This document shows positions 6,515 through 13,952 of a stretch of 20,239 nt of DNA, piece after piece. The notes below the pieces were generated by a model. It was given only the letters and a program-made list of their open reading frames with translations, had not been told where the DNA came from and searched no databases. The position numbers and the translations under genes were made by a program. Location: positions 1 to 20,239 of the forward strand of contig JAEWYA010000211.1 in NCBI GenBank assembly GCA_023395775.1, written 5' to 3'. Position 1 is the stretch's first letter; each line of letters begins with the position of its first letter. The stretch comes from Bacillota bacterium (lineage in GTDB: Bacteria > Bacillota > Clostridia > Oscillospirales > Oscillospiraceae).

Positions 6515-8500
6515 TCAGGAAATATCGGCCATCTCCAGGTATTTAAACCCGTTTTCGGCTATGTGATCCTTCCGGCCCTGAAGATTGTCCCCCAACAGCA
6601 GGTCGAAGACCCGGGCCGTCTCCGCAACGTCGGAGGGCTGCACCCGAATTAGACGCCGGGTTTCCGGATTCATGGTGGTAAGCCACATCATCTCGGGTTC
6701 GTTTTCGCCCAGTCCCTTGGACCGGTCCACCTTCATCTTCTTGCCGGAAAGGTCCCTCACGATGTCGTTTTTCTCCTTGTCCGAGTAGGCGAACCACGTC
6801 TTCTCCCCACAGGTGATCTCAAAGAGAGGGGTTTCGGCAATATAGACGTAGCCTTCGCGGATCAGTGTGGGAGTGAGGCGGTACAGCATAGTCAAAATCA
6901 GCGTTCGGATCTGGAAGCCGTCCACATCGCCATCGGTGCAGATGACGATCTTGTTCCACCGCAGGTTCCCCGCGTCGAATTCCGCCAGGTCCTTCACATG
7001 CTTGTCCTTTACCTCCACGCCGCAGCCCAGCACCTTCATCAGGTCCGTAATGATCTCGCTTTTGAAGATGCGGGCGTAGTCCGCCTTCAGGCAGTTCAAA
7101 ATCTTGCCGCGGACGGGCATGATGCCCTGATACTCCGCGTCCCGGCCCATTTTTACGCTGCCCAGAGCGGAGTCGCCCTCCACAATGTAGATCTCCCGGC
7201 GGTTCACGTCCCTTGACCGGCAGTCCACGAACTTTTCTACCCGGTTGGCGATATCGATGCTGCCGGAGAGCTTTTTCTTGATGTTCAGACGGGCTTTTTC
7301 CGCACTCTCCCGGCTGCGCTTGTTGATGAGGACCTGCTCCGCAATTTTTTCCGCGTCGAAGGGGTTCTCAATAAAATAGACCTCCAGATTGCTCCTGAGA
7401 AAGTCCGTCATGGCCTCCTGCACGAACTTGTTGGTGATGGCCTTTTTCGTCTGGTTTTCATAGCTGGTGGCTGTGGAAAAATTGTTGGAGACCAGCACCA
7501 GACAGTCCTCAATGTCATTCCAGGTGATCTTGCTTTCGTTTTTCTGGTACTTTCCGTTCTGCTTGAGATACTGGTCGATGGCGGAGACGAAAGCGGATTT
7601 CGCGGCTTTTTCCGGGCTGCCGCCGTGTTCCAGCCAACTGGAGTTGTGGTAGTGCTCAATGATGTTCACCCGGTTTGAAAAGCAGCAGGCCGCGCTGAGC
7701 TTCACCTTATACTCGGGCTTGTCCGCCCGGTCCCGGCCTTTGCGCTCCGCCTCCCAAAAGACGGGGACGGTGAGGCTTCCCTCCCCCGCCAGCTCCGTCA
7801 CATAGTCCACGATGCCGTTTTGATAGACAAAGTCCTCCGTCTCAAAATGGCCGGGGACCGCCTCGTTGCGAAAGCGGAAGGTGACGCCTGCGTTCACCAC
7901 TGCCTGACGCTTCATCACGTCCGTGAAATACTCCGCGGGGATGGCGGTGTCCGTGAACACGTCCAGGTCCGGCAGCCACCGGATGACGGTACCGGTCTTT
8001 TTCCCCCGGTCGGTTGGCTCGCTGTGGAGTCCGCCGATATTTTCGCCCTTTTCAAAGTGGAGCGTGTATTTTTTCCCGTCCCGCCGGACCGTCACGTCCA
8101 TGTATTGGGAGGCGTATTGGGTTGCGCAGGAACCCAGGCCGTTCAGGCCCAGGGAGTATTCGTAATTATCGCCGCTGTTGTTGTCATATTTGCCGCCGGC
8201 GTACAGTTCGCAGAATACCAGCTCCCAGTTCCAGCGCTCCTCCTTTTCGTTCCAGTCCAGCGGACAGCCCCGGCCCAGGTCCTCCACCTCGATGGAGCGG
8301 TCCAGGTACCGGGTGACGGTGATGAGGGCGCCGTGGCCCTCCCGGGCCTCGTCAATGGCGTTGGAGAGAATTTCAAACACCGCGTGCTCGCAGCCCTCCA
8401 GCCCATCGGAACCGAAAATAACGCCGGGCCGCTTCCGCACCCGGTCCGCGCCTTTCAGAGAGGAAATGCTCTCGTTGCCATAGTCTTTTTTTACTGCCAT
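6515..8500 (-). CDS. parE: DNA topoisomerase IV subunit B (ParE/GyrB-type)
   Basis: The 661-residue ATPase subunit of a type IIA topoisomerase. In order: GHKL ATP-binding domain (EILSNAIDEA 43-52; EVEDLGRGCPLDWN 71-84; GLNGLGSCATQYAS 118-131), transducer domain (about 220-400), TOPRIM domain with EGDSALGSVKMGRD (441-454), the Mg-binding triad TDGDVDG (Asp523, 525, 527), and the C-terminal KGLGENEPEMMWLTTMNPETR block (595-615). All catalytic residues are present, but several usually invariant motifs are altered (GRGIPVDIH to GRGCPLDWN; EGDSAGGSAKQGRD to EGDSALGSVKMGRD), marking a divergent clostridial type. The start is ATG 8500, with AAGGAAAGGG upstream. ATG 8530 is rejected because the promoter at 8568-8540 would start the transcript almost on it and it has no ribosome site. 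Confidence 0.92.
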   Translation of the reverse strand: MAVKKDYGNESISSLKGADRVRKRPGVIFGSDGLEGCEHAVFEILSNAIDEAREGHGALITVTRYLDRSIEVEDLGRGCPLDWNEKEERWNWELVFCELYAGGKYDNNSGDNYEYSLGLNGLGSCATQYASQYMDVTVRRDGKKYTLHFEKGENIGGLHSEPTDRGKKTGTVIRWLPDLDVFTDTAIPAEYFTDVMKRQAVVNAGVTFRFRNEAVPGHFETEDFVYQNGIVDYVTELAGEGSLTVPVFWEAERKGRDRADKPEYKVKLSAACCFSNRVNIIEHYHNSSWLEHGGSPEKAAKSAFVSAIDQYLKQNGKYQKNESKITWNDIEDCLVLVSNNFSTATSYENQTKKAITNKFVQEAMTDFLRSNLEVYFIENPFDAEKIAEQVLINKRSRESAEKARLNIKKKLSGSIDIANRVEKFVDCRSRDVNRREIYIVEGDSALGSVKMGRDAEYQGIMPVRGKILNCLKADYARIFKSEIITDLMKVLGCGVEVKDKHVKDLAEFDAGNLRWNKIVICTDGDVDGFQIRTLILTMLYRLTPTLIREGYVYIAETPLFEITCGEKTWFAYSDKEKNDIVRDLSGKKMKVDRSKGLGENEPEMMWLTTMNPETRRLIRVQPSDVAETARVFDLLLGDNLQGRKDHIAENGFKYLEMADIS

Positions 8501-8539
8501 TGCCCGTTCCCTTTCCTTATTGTTTCTCATATCGGAAAT

Positions 8540-8568
8540 ATCGTATCATACAGTGCCAAAAATTTCAA
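8540..8568 (-). promoter_or_regulatory. Sigma-A promoter of parE
   Basis: On the minus strand TTGAAA (8568-8563), a 17-nt spacer and TACGAT (8545-8540), with TGA directly before the -10 as an extended element. The predicted start near 8533 leaves a leader of about 33 nt before ATG 8500. Confidence 0.8.
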
Positions 8569-8695
8569 GGCCGAGCCCGATGCGGAAATTTCATCCGTCC
8601 CGGTCACGAAATTTTTGCGAGAATGTTCTTGCGCAAAATTTTACATAATCAATTTGTCACCCCGTCAATTAACCTTTAATTCTGGGTTTTACACA

Positions 8696-8719
8696 TTTTC
8701 CACTGAGTTTTCCACTTTG
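8696..8719 (+). repeat. 12-bp tandem repeat TTTTCCACTgag/ttg
   Basis: Two copies of TTTTCCACT lie head to tail at exactly 12-bp period (TTTTCCACTGAG, TTTTCCACTTTG), about 130 bp upstream of the parE promoter. They resemble, but do not match, the DnaA box TTATCCACA. They may be operator half-sites or chance. Confidence 0.5.
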
Positions 8720-8780
8720 TTATGTAAACATAAAAAACCCCGAAAAATTCGCAGTCGTTTTTCTGCCTTTGAGAGTGGAA

Positions 8781-8822
8781 ACGGGGGCCGCCGCAGCCTT
8801 TTGCGACGGCCCCCGTTTTTTT
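8781..8822 (+). terminator. Strong GC hairpin with plus-strand T-tail
   Basis: A 15-position stem (ACGGGGGCCG-C-CGCA with TGCG-A-CGGCCCCCGT, one mismatch) and a 6-nt loop is followed on the plus strand by seven T. Both neighbouring genes are on the minus strand. There the stem follows spoVAC by about 40 nt but has only three T behind it, so it is either an imperfect spoVAC terminator or a barrier to antisense transcription entering spoVAC. Confidence 0.65.
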
Positions 8823-8855
8823 GAAATTTCTATGAACCGACTGCGCCGCAGCGGG

Positions 8856-9293
8856 TTACTTTAAAAGCATCAGCACCGTACCATAAATTGCCGAGGCCAG
8901 CGTGCCGAATACGATCACCGGACCGGCCACCAAAAACATCTTCGCCGCCATGCCCGTGACAAAGCCCTCGCTTCTAAAATCGATGGCGGGGGAAACCACG
9001 GCGTTGGCAAACCCGGTAATCGGAACCAGGGTACCCGCACCGCCGTATTTCGCCAGCTTGTTGTACAGGTTCAGCCCCGTGAACAGGGCGGAGAGAAACA
9101 CCAGGGAGCAGGAGGTGGCGGAGCCTGCGTCCTCCTGGTTGAGTCCCGCGGCGGACCAGCCGTTCGTAATGAGCTGACCGACGACGCAGATCAATCCGCC
9201 GATGAGAAAAGCAAGGACCGTGTTTTTGACGATGGGGGACTTCTTCGACTTCTGCTTGACAAGCTCTGCATATTCCTTTGGAGTGATATCCAT
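8856..9293 (-). CDS. spoVAC: Stage V sporulation protein AC (SpoVAC)
   Basis: A 145-residue inner forespore membrane protein, part of the SpoVA channel that moves Ca-dipicolinate into the developing spore and releases it at germination. It aligns by eye with Bacillus SpoVAC: AFLIGGLICVVGQL (28-41), FLSALFTGL, the conserved GAGTLVPITGFANAVVSPA, FRSEGFVTGMAAKMF, and a final hydrophobic helix. Length matches the family (about 150). The start is ATG 9293 with GGAGG 7 nt upstream; the open frame to 9368 runs into the HK terminator. In most spore formers spoVAC is followed by spoVAD and spoVAE, but here the downstream gene is parE, 355 bp away. Confidence 0.92.
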   Translation of the reverse strand: MDITPKEYAELVKQKSKKSPIVKNTVLAFLIGGLICVVGQLITNGWSAAGLNQEDAGSATSCSLVFLSALFTGLNLYNKLAKYGGAGTLVPITGFANAVVSPAIDFRSEGFVTGMAAKMFLVAGPVIVFGTLASAIYGTVLMLLK

Positions 9294-9319
9294 AAAACCG
9301 CCTCCGACGTTATTTTCAG

Positions 9320-9349
9320 TAGCGTTTCCAACTGAAAAAAAATTATGCA
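9320..9349 (-). promoter_or_regulatory. Candidate forespore (sigma-G-like) promoter of spoVAC
   Basis: On the minus strand TGCATA (9349-9344) matches a sigma-G -35. After 17 nt, AACGCTA (9326-9320) matches 4 of 7 positions of the CATACTA -10. The implied leader is about 19 nt, enough to include the GGAGG. It is in the right place and spoVA genes are sigma-G targets in Bacillus, but the -10 is weak. Confidence 0.35.
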
Positions 9350-9388
9350 GACTGCCGGAAAGACCCAAAAGACTTTCCGGCAGTCTGC
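9333..9388 (-). terminator. Rho-independent terminator of the two-component operon
   Basis: A perfect 16-bp inverted repeat (9347-9362 with 9373-9388, arms GCAGACTGCCGGAAAG) and 10-nt loop, followed on the minus strand by ATAATTTTTTTT. It starts 21 nt after the histidine kinase stop. The right arm nearly repeats that of the terminator at 18009-18042. Confidence 0.88.
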
Positions 9389-9409
9389 CGCTGTTTTTCC
9401 CGAAACGCG

Positions 9410-10630
9410 CTATTTCCGAAGGAGGGGAAGCGTCAGGATGAATCGGGTGGAGACATCGTCCGATTCGGCGCGCAGGGTCCCCTTGTGTTCCACGGCAATG
9501 GTCCGGGCAATGGACAGGCCCAAACCGAACCCGGCTTTCTCGCCCCGGGAGGTGTCCGCCCGGTAAAACCGTTCAAAAAGGTGCGCCAATTGCTCCGGAG
9601 GGATCGGGGGGCCCTGATTGGAGACCTGAAGCTTTGCGTGGCGGTCCGCCTTCTGGAGATCCAGCTCGATGGGCGCGCCCTTTGCCCCGTATTTGATGGC
9701 GTTGTCCAAAAGAACGGAGACTGCCTGCTTCAGCTTGTCAAGATCGCCGTTGACAGAGACATCCGGGGCGATGGACGCATAGTTCAGCGTTTTCCCCGCC
9801 TCAAACGCCACCGGTTCAAAAAGCAGGGCGCAATCCGTGACCGCGTCGGACAGAGAGACTCCGGAAAACACGGAGGTACGAACCATGTTGTCCGCCCTGG
9901 CCAGCGTCAGCATCTCCTCCACCAGAGATTTCATCTGCCGGGCCTCCGATTGGATGTTGTCCGCCCAACGGGCGGGGCGGGGATCGAGAGGGACGGAGTC
10001 CATCAGCTCCGCATTGGAGAGAATGACCGTCAGCGGTGTTTTCAGCTCGTGGGACGCGTCGGACAAGAATTGGTGCTGCTGCTTCCAGGCGCGCTCCACC
10101 GGGCGGGTGACCCACCAGGCCAGAAGGACCGAAACGCCCAGAAGCAATACTAGCGCCGCCGCGCCAATCTGCAAGGTGGAGCGTATCATCGTCTGCAGCG
10201 AAGCAGTCTCCATGGAGATGTCCACAAAGGCAATGCGCTCAAAAAAGCCGTTGTTCACCCGGAGGTAACGGAGGTGATAAGCTGAAACGGTTCCCGTTTC
10301 AGTCCCTTGGTCCATGCAGCTTTGCAGAATATCGCGCAGGGTCTCCGTGTTCTCCAGATTCGAATAGGTGCCGCCGGTGACATACACCGTCTTGCCCCAG
10401 ACCTCCACGGTAAAATAGGGCAGCTGGACCTGATCACCGCCGATCATGATGCCGGTCTGTCCCTGTTCTACCCGGGGATCGCTGGCGATGACGCGGCCCA
10501 GCAGCTCCTGTGTGCTGTGCCGGATACTGTCCTTGGCGGCGGTGTACATGGAAAAAAACACGCCGCCCAGCACTCCCGCCACCAGCAGCATACAGACCGC
10601 TACCACCTGTAACCGGAGTCTGCGGATCAT
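9410..10630 (-). CDS. Sensor histidine kinase (OmpR-type partner)
   Basis: A 406-residue membrane sensor kinase. Helix 1 spans about residues 8-30, an extracytoplasmic sensing region about 31-150, and helix 2 about 153-174. Then come the DHp domain (SDASHELKTPL, phospho-accepting His194) and the HATPase domain with N box (LLDNAIKYG), G1 NQGPPIPPE, F box FERFYRADTSRGEKAG and G2 FGLGLSIARTIA. The gap between helix 2 and the H box is short, so a full HAMP domain is doubtful. The ATG overlaps the response-regulator stop by 4 nt (ATGA), so the pair is translationally coupled. The stop is TAG, relevant to the in-frame TAG in the nearby DUF4340 gene. The signal sensed is unknown. Confidence 0.92.
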   Translation of the reverse strand: MIRRLRLQVVAVCMLLVAGVLGGVFFSMYTAAKDSIRHSTQELLGRVIASDPRVEQGQTGIMIGGDQVQLPYFTVEVWGKTVYVTGGTYSNLENTETLRDILQSCMDQGTETGTVSAYHLRYLRVNNGFFERIAFVDISMETASLQTMIRSTLQIGAAALVLLLGVSVLLAWWVTRPVERAWKQQHQFLSDASHELKTPLTVILSNAELMDSVPLDPRPARWADNIQSEARQMKSLVEEMLTLARADNMVRTSVFSGVSLSDAVTDCALLFEPVAFEAGKTLNYASIAPDVSVNGDLDKLKQAVSVLLDNAIKYGAKGAPIELDLQKADRHAKLQVSNQGPPIPPEQLAHLFERFYRADTSRGEKAGFGLGLSIARTIAVEHKGTLRAESDDVSTRFILTLPLLRK

Positions 10631-11313
10631 GCGGGGTCCTCCCCCGGAACCAGGCTGTAGCCCGCCATGCGAATGGTGGTGATCTTTGCCTTGGAGTGGA
10701 GATGTTCCAGCTTCTTGCGGAGGAAGGAGATGTAAACCTCCACGTTGTTGTCCTCCGCGTCGGACTCATAGCCCCAGACCTTCAGCAGCAGCTTTTCCTT
10801 GGTGAGGACCAGCCCTTGGTTCAGCATCAGCATTTCCAGCATGTCGAACTCCTTCCGGCTCAAACGGACGGACCGCTCCGCGCAGGAGAGGGTAAAAGAG
10901 GACTGCTCCAGTCTCAGATCGCCGCAGGTCAGCGTCTCAGTGTCCCTCAGCTCCGGGGACCGGCGAGTCAGCGCCCGGATGCAGGCCAGCAGTTCCCTGG
11001 GCTCGAAGGGCTTTGTAAGGTAATAGTCCGCGCCGCAGTCCAGCCCCTGCACCTTGTCGGCGACTTCCGACCGGGCGGTGAGCATCAAGACAGGGGTGGC
11101 GTTCCCCTCCGCCCGCAGACGGCGAAGAACCTCAAACCCATTGATCTTTGGGAGCATCACGTCCAGCAGGATGACGTCGTAAATGGAAGTGAGGGCATTG
11201 TCCAGACCGCTTTCGCCGTCATGACTCACGTCGGCGGTATAGCCGTCCATCTCCAGCAGGTCCTGCAGCGTGGCGGCCAGACGCGCTTCGTCCTCCACAA
11301 TCAAAACTCGCAC
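10627..11313 (-). CDS. OmpR/PhoB-family response regulator
   Basis: A 228-residue transcription regulator: receiver domain with acidic pocket (VEDE, residues 6-9), phospho-acceptor Asp51 (LLDVMLP), Thr79 and Lys101 (LTKPF), followed by a winged-helix DNA-binding domain (about 130-225) with LSRKEFDMLEMLML and VEVYISFLRKKLE. The GTG at 11313 is chosen because GGGAGG lies 10 nt upstream and the product then begins VRVLIVEDE, the usual start for the family. The frame's longer version to 11367 would translate through that ribosome site. Such regulators bind direct repeats at 11-bp period; one occurs in the promoter of the ABC cluster just upstream (15986-16002). Confidence 0.92.
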   Translation of the reverse strand: MRVLIVEDEARLAATLQDLLEMDGYTADVSHDGESGLDNALTSIYDVILLDVMLPKINGFEVLRRLRAEGNATPVLMLTARSEVADKVQGLDCGADYYLTKPFEPRELLACIRALTRRSPELRDTETLTCGDLRLEQSSFTLSCAERSVRLSRKEFDMLEMLMLNQGLVLTKEKLLLKVWGYESDAEDNNVEVYISFLRKKLEHLHSKAKITTIRMAGYSLVPGEDPA

Positions 11314-11346
11314 GGGAATAACACCTCCCTGGAAAAATTTAGAGGG

Positions 11347-11379
11347 AAAAATGAGGGGGAATTTCACCCCCTCATTTTA
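11347..11379 (-). terminator. Terminator between DUF4340 gene and response regulator
   Basis: A 9-bp stem ATGAGGGGG/CCCCCTCAT (11351-11359, 11367-11375), loop of 7 nt, followed on the minus strand by TTTTTCCC. It lies 28 nt after the DUF4340 stop, and would end or attenuate the ABC transcript before the two-component genes. Confidence 0.75.
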
Positions 11380-11402
11380 CCGAATCCATTAAAAAATAGC
11401 AA
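11374..11402 (-). promoter_or_regulatory. Candidate promoter of the two-component operon
   Basis: On the minus strand TTGCTA (11402-11397), 17 nt, TAAAAT (11379-11374). The -10 overlaps the outer stem of the terminator, so the transcript would start within the hairpin, leaving a leader of about 55 nt before GTG 11313. The -35 matches 4 of 6 positions. Confidence 0.4.
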
Positions 11403-11963
11403 TCAGCCCGCGGAGGAAGCCGTGCTGTCGGAGGACGCCGGGGAGCTCTCCAGGCCGTTGACGGACACCTTCATCAGCATGTCCAGCTTATCCGCCGTCA
11501 TACGGTAGACGGTGGTGTCGTCGTTCATCCGGACATATCGTCCGTCGCCGTCCAGCACCCGGCCTCCGACGGTCAGCGTCAGCGTCTCGTCGGCGCTGCC
11601 CTCGCCGGTGTATTTCACGGTAATCACGGCGTCCGGCTTGTCAAACCCACACAGGGCGGCCGCGTCGTCAGTGGGGCGGTAATCCACGCAGGCGTCCAGA
11701 CTCAGGCCCAGAACCTGCTTGACTATGCCCTGCACCTGCTTGTCGTCGGTGACATCGGTCCCACCGGAGCTCCATGTGGTGACTGAGGTATTGCTGCTGG
11801 AAGAACTGTTGGAAGACGAGCTGTTCGCATCTGCGGGCGCTTCCTCGTGGGCGGCGGAGAGAACCGTGGTCACGGAACCAGACAGGGTAATGGAGTTCAG
11901 CTGGTCCTCCGTCAGAGCGGGAAAATCGGGCAGGAGGCACATGTCGTAGATCCCAACGGCCAT
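11403..11963 (-). pseudogene. DUF4340 gene, C-terminal half after in-frame TAG
   Basis: The downstream half (186 residues from the first Met) of the DUF4340 gene. It is in exactly the same frame as the upstream half: codons run TCA TAG GAG ATG GCC. The ATG at 11963 has no ribosome site of its own (AGGAG touches the ATG with no spacer), so independent translation is unlikely. The fragment lacks a signal or membrane segment although the protein belongs outside the cell. It contains a Ser/Asn-rich linker (about residues 48-60) and a second half typical of the DUF4340 fold (VTVKYTGEGSADETLTLTVG-type strands). The frame is otherwise intact, so the change is recent, a sequencing error, or read through. 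Confidence 0.75.
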
Positions 11964-11966
11964 CTC

Positions 11967-12482
11967 CTATGAAAGCTCGTCGGAGATAATGTAGACCGGG
12001 GTTTCCGATCCGTTCATCAGCATGTAATAGCTGTTGCCGTCGGTGGTGGCATTGCCCAGCGCGAGGGTGGTGGTTTGGCCGCTGTCGGAGGTGGCGGTCA
12101 GCGTCTGGGTGGGCGTTGACAGACCGTAGGCGTCCAGAGTGTCCCCGTCGGTGATGGTTTGCTGGGGCTTCAGCGCGGAGAGGGTGTTGACCATTTTCGT
12201 GAGATAATCCTGATCCAGCGGGAAGTCCGGGTCGTTGGTCCAGTACCACTTCCCTTCGTCGTTCAGGGAGAAGGACAGTGTGGCGCTGCCGTTGCAATAG
12301 GTAAGCTCCTTATAGGACGCGGCGGCGCCGGTAATGACACCGGACTTCGCCGCCGCAGCGGCGGCATCCTCTTGCTTTTGCTGGGCCCGGTTTTTCGCGG
12401 CCCGCACGCCCAGAAGCACCGCTGCCAGCAGTACCACGGCAACCAGCAGGACCAAAAGCGTCCGTTTTTGTTTTGCGTTCAT
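11967..12482 (-). CDS. DUF4340 protein, N-terminal half ending at premature TAG
   Basis: The first 171 residues of a membrane-anchored DUF4340 protein, the usual partner of Gld-like ABC transporters. MNAKQKRT is followed by a single helix (about 8-26) and then an extracytoplasmic domain (GNATTDGNSYYMLMNGSETPVYIISDELS). It stops at TAG 11969-11967, but the reading frame continues open for 187 more codons (see the C-terminal half). Together they give about 359 residues, a normal size for this family, so the original gene spans 11403-12482. The start has AAGGAGG about 11 nt upstream, overlapping the end of the GldG-like gene (18-nt gap). A one-base change from CAG (Gln) would create the TAG. Confidence 0.8.
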   Translation of the reverse strand: MNAKQKRTLLVLLVAVVLLAAVLLGVRAAKNRAQQKQEDAAAAAAKSGVITGAAASYKELTYCNGSATLSFSLNDEGKWYWTNDPDFPLDQDYLTKMVNTLSALKPQQTITDGDTLDAYGLSTPTQTLTATSDSGQTTTLALGNATTDGNSYYMLMNGSETPVYIISDELS

Positions 12483-12500
12483 GGGGGAACCTTCCTCCTT

Positions 12501-13937
12501 TTAGAGTTTACGCCGCCGCGTCCAGCGGACAAAGCCGAAAATCAGCAAAGCGGCGGGGAGCACGAAGATAAACAGCAGTCCCCACAGTCCTCCCGTGGTG
12601 ACCGTGTTATTTTCCTCCGCCAGAGATACCGGCTCCACGCTGATGGGGGATACGTCCTTAAACCCCGCGGTAATCGAGGCGAGGAACAGAGCGCTGTTGT
12701 CCACACTGGCAAAGCTGGAGGTAACGGTGTCTCCGCACAGGGAGTCGCAGCCCAGCACCGTCAATCGGGCGGTGATGTTGTCGTCGATGGACTCCGTGGC
12801 CACCGCGCCCACCACATAGCTGCCGGGCGTCTGGCTGTTGTCCTCTTTGACGGCGACGCCGCCGTCGGAGGTGGAGAGGAAGGGCTTGACGGTGATGGTG
12901 TTCCGCACGGGGTTGGTGACCGTCATGCCCCGGGAGCCGTACAGCATGATCGTAGCGTCGCTGCTAAGGCCTCCGGCGGCGTCCACGGAGGTGTCCAGTG
13001 TCGGGAAAAACAAAAACGGGGTGTTTTGATAGTACCGCTTTGTGTCTGTCACCAGTCCCGGGACCACACTGAGACCGTAATCCGAGCAGAGCGCGTCGAG
13101 ATTGGGGAGATCTTTTGTCTGGGAGGCCATGCAGTAGATCATCTGCCCGCCCTGCGCCAGGTACTTGCGCACCATGGTCAGCTCATCGTCCGCCAGGTCC
13201 TTTGTGGGGGCGTCGATCATCAGCAGCTCGCAGTCGTCGGGGACGGCGCCTTTGGTCAGCAGATTCACAGTGTCCACCGTCATATGGAGCTTTTTCAGCG
13301 CGTCGGTGACGCCCTGGGACAAGGAACCCTCCTCGTGGCCGGAGGTAAGGTAAGCCGTGTGGCGGACGGAGGTCAAAACCCCGTCGATGGCGGAGGTGAG
13401 CTTGCCCTCGGCGTCAAAATTCGTCTCCTTGGTCTGCTGATACATATAATACGCCATCTCGTCGATGCCGATGATGTCGGCAATGTTCACGATCTCCTGC
13501 CGTCCGGTGGCCTTGCAGGTGACCACAATGGTGTTGGCGTCCGCGCCGTACTGGGACAGAACGGAGGGGTACACGGTGGGGTTCACGTATTCAAGGCTCA
13601 GGCGGTCGGACAGGGATACGTACTTGTCCAGAAACCGCACGATGCGGGGGTCCACGCTGGACTTGTCCGCCAGCACATGGATGGCCACGTCCTCGGTGAT
13701 GCCGTTGAGATAGTTCACCGATACGTCCGTAATATTATAAATCTTTGTGTCCGTCAGGTCAATCTGCGCTTTTGAAGTCGGGATCTGAGCGACCAGCAGG
13801 TTGAAAACGATCACCGCGGCCACCGCCAGAGTGACGACACCCGCGGAAAACGCCCCTTTTCCATGATTTCGGGTCGAACCGTCGGGCTGGACAGAACCGG
13901 CGGTCTGGGCCGTCTGTTTCTTTTTGAAAATCGACAT
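12501..13937 (-). CDS. GldG-like ABC transporter auxiliary protein
   Basis: A 478-residue protein of the GldG/ABC_transp_aux family. It has one N-terminal membrane helix (about 30-50, after a basic, Gln/Thr-rich leader), a large extracytoplasmic region, and a C-terminal helix (LWGLLFIFVLPAALLIFGFV) followed by RWTRRRKL. The LTDTKIYNITD segment after helix 1 and the IDAPTKDLADDEL...YLAQGGQMIY region match the family. In Bacteroidota the relative GldG works with GldA/GldF in gliding; in Firmicutes the substrate is unknown. It lies 15 nt after the permease and 18 nt before the DUF4340 gene. The start ATG has AGAGGGGG upstream. Confidence 0.85.
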   Translation of the reverse strand: MSIFKKKQTAQTAGSVQPDGSTRNHGKGAFSAGVVTLAVAAVIVFNLLVAQIPTSKAQIDLTDTKIYNITDVSVNYLNGITEDVAIHVLADKSSVDPRIVRFLDKYVSLSDRLSLEYVNPTVYPSVLSQYGADANTIVVTCKATGRQEIVNIADIIGIDEMAYYMYQQTKETNFDAEGKLTSAIDGVLTSVRHTAYLTSGHEEGSLSQGVTDALKKLHMTVDTVNLLTKGAVPDDCELLMIDAPTKDLADDELTMVRKYLAQGGQMIYCMASQTKDLPNLDALCSDYGLSVVPGLVTDTKRYYQNTPFLFFPTLDTSVDAAGGLSSDATIMLYGSRGMTVTNPVRNTITVKPFLSTSDGGVAVKEDNSQTPGSYVVGAVATESIDDNITARLTVLGCDSLCGDTVTSSFASVDNSALFLASITAGFKDVSPISVEPVSLAEENNTVTTGGLWGLLFIFVLPAALLIFGFVRWTRRRKL

Positions 13938-13952
13938 ATGACTTTCCCCCTC

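Larger units (their letters stand above)
8501..8855. other. Intergenic region between spoVAC and parE
   Basis: About 355 bp without a gene. The part next to parE is AT-rich and holds the parE promoter and a 12-bp tandem repeat (8696-8719). The part next to spoVAC holds a long GC-rich hairpin (8781-8822). A TTGACG with TGTAAA 17 nt away on the minus strand near 8670 could be a second, weaker upstream promoter. Confidence 0.6.

Noticed and set aside
5169..6566. Long plus-strand open frame (465 codons) opposite parC
   Set aside because: It is antisense to a clearly conserved gene, is His/Gly/Gln-rich as expected from mirrored GC-rich codons, and has no ribosome site or recognisable domain.
8696..8719. 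Replication origin suggested by DnaA-box-like repeats
   Set aside because: Only two imperfect copies, the last base differs from the consensus, and no dnaA, dnaN or AT-rich unwinding cluster is present.
11961..11972. Re-initiation at ATG 11963 as a genuine separate gene
   Set aside because: AGGAG directly abuts the ATG with no spacer, and the product would lack the membrane anchor needed for an extracytoplasmic domain.
12159..13775. Plus-strand open frame of 538 codons opposite the DUF4340 and GldG-like genes
   Set aside because: Low-complexity His/Gly/Val/Gln composition, no motif, and it spans two real genes on the other strand.
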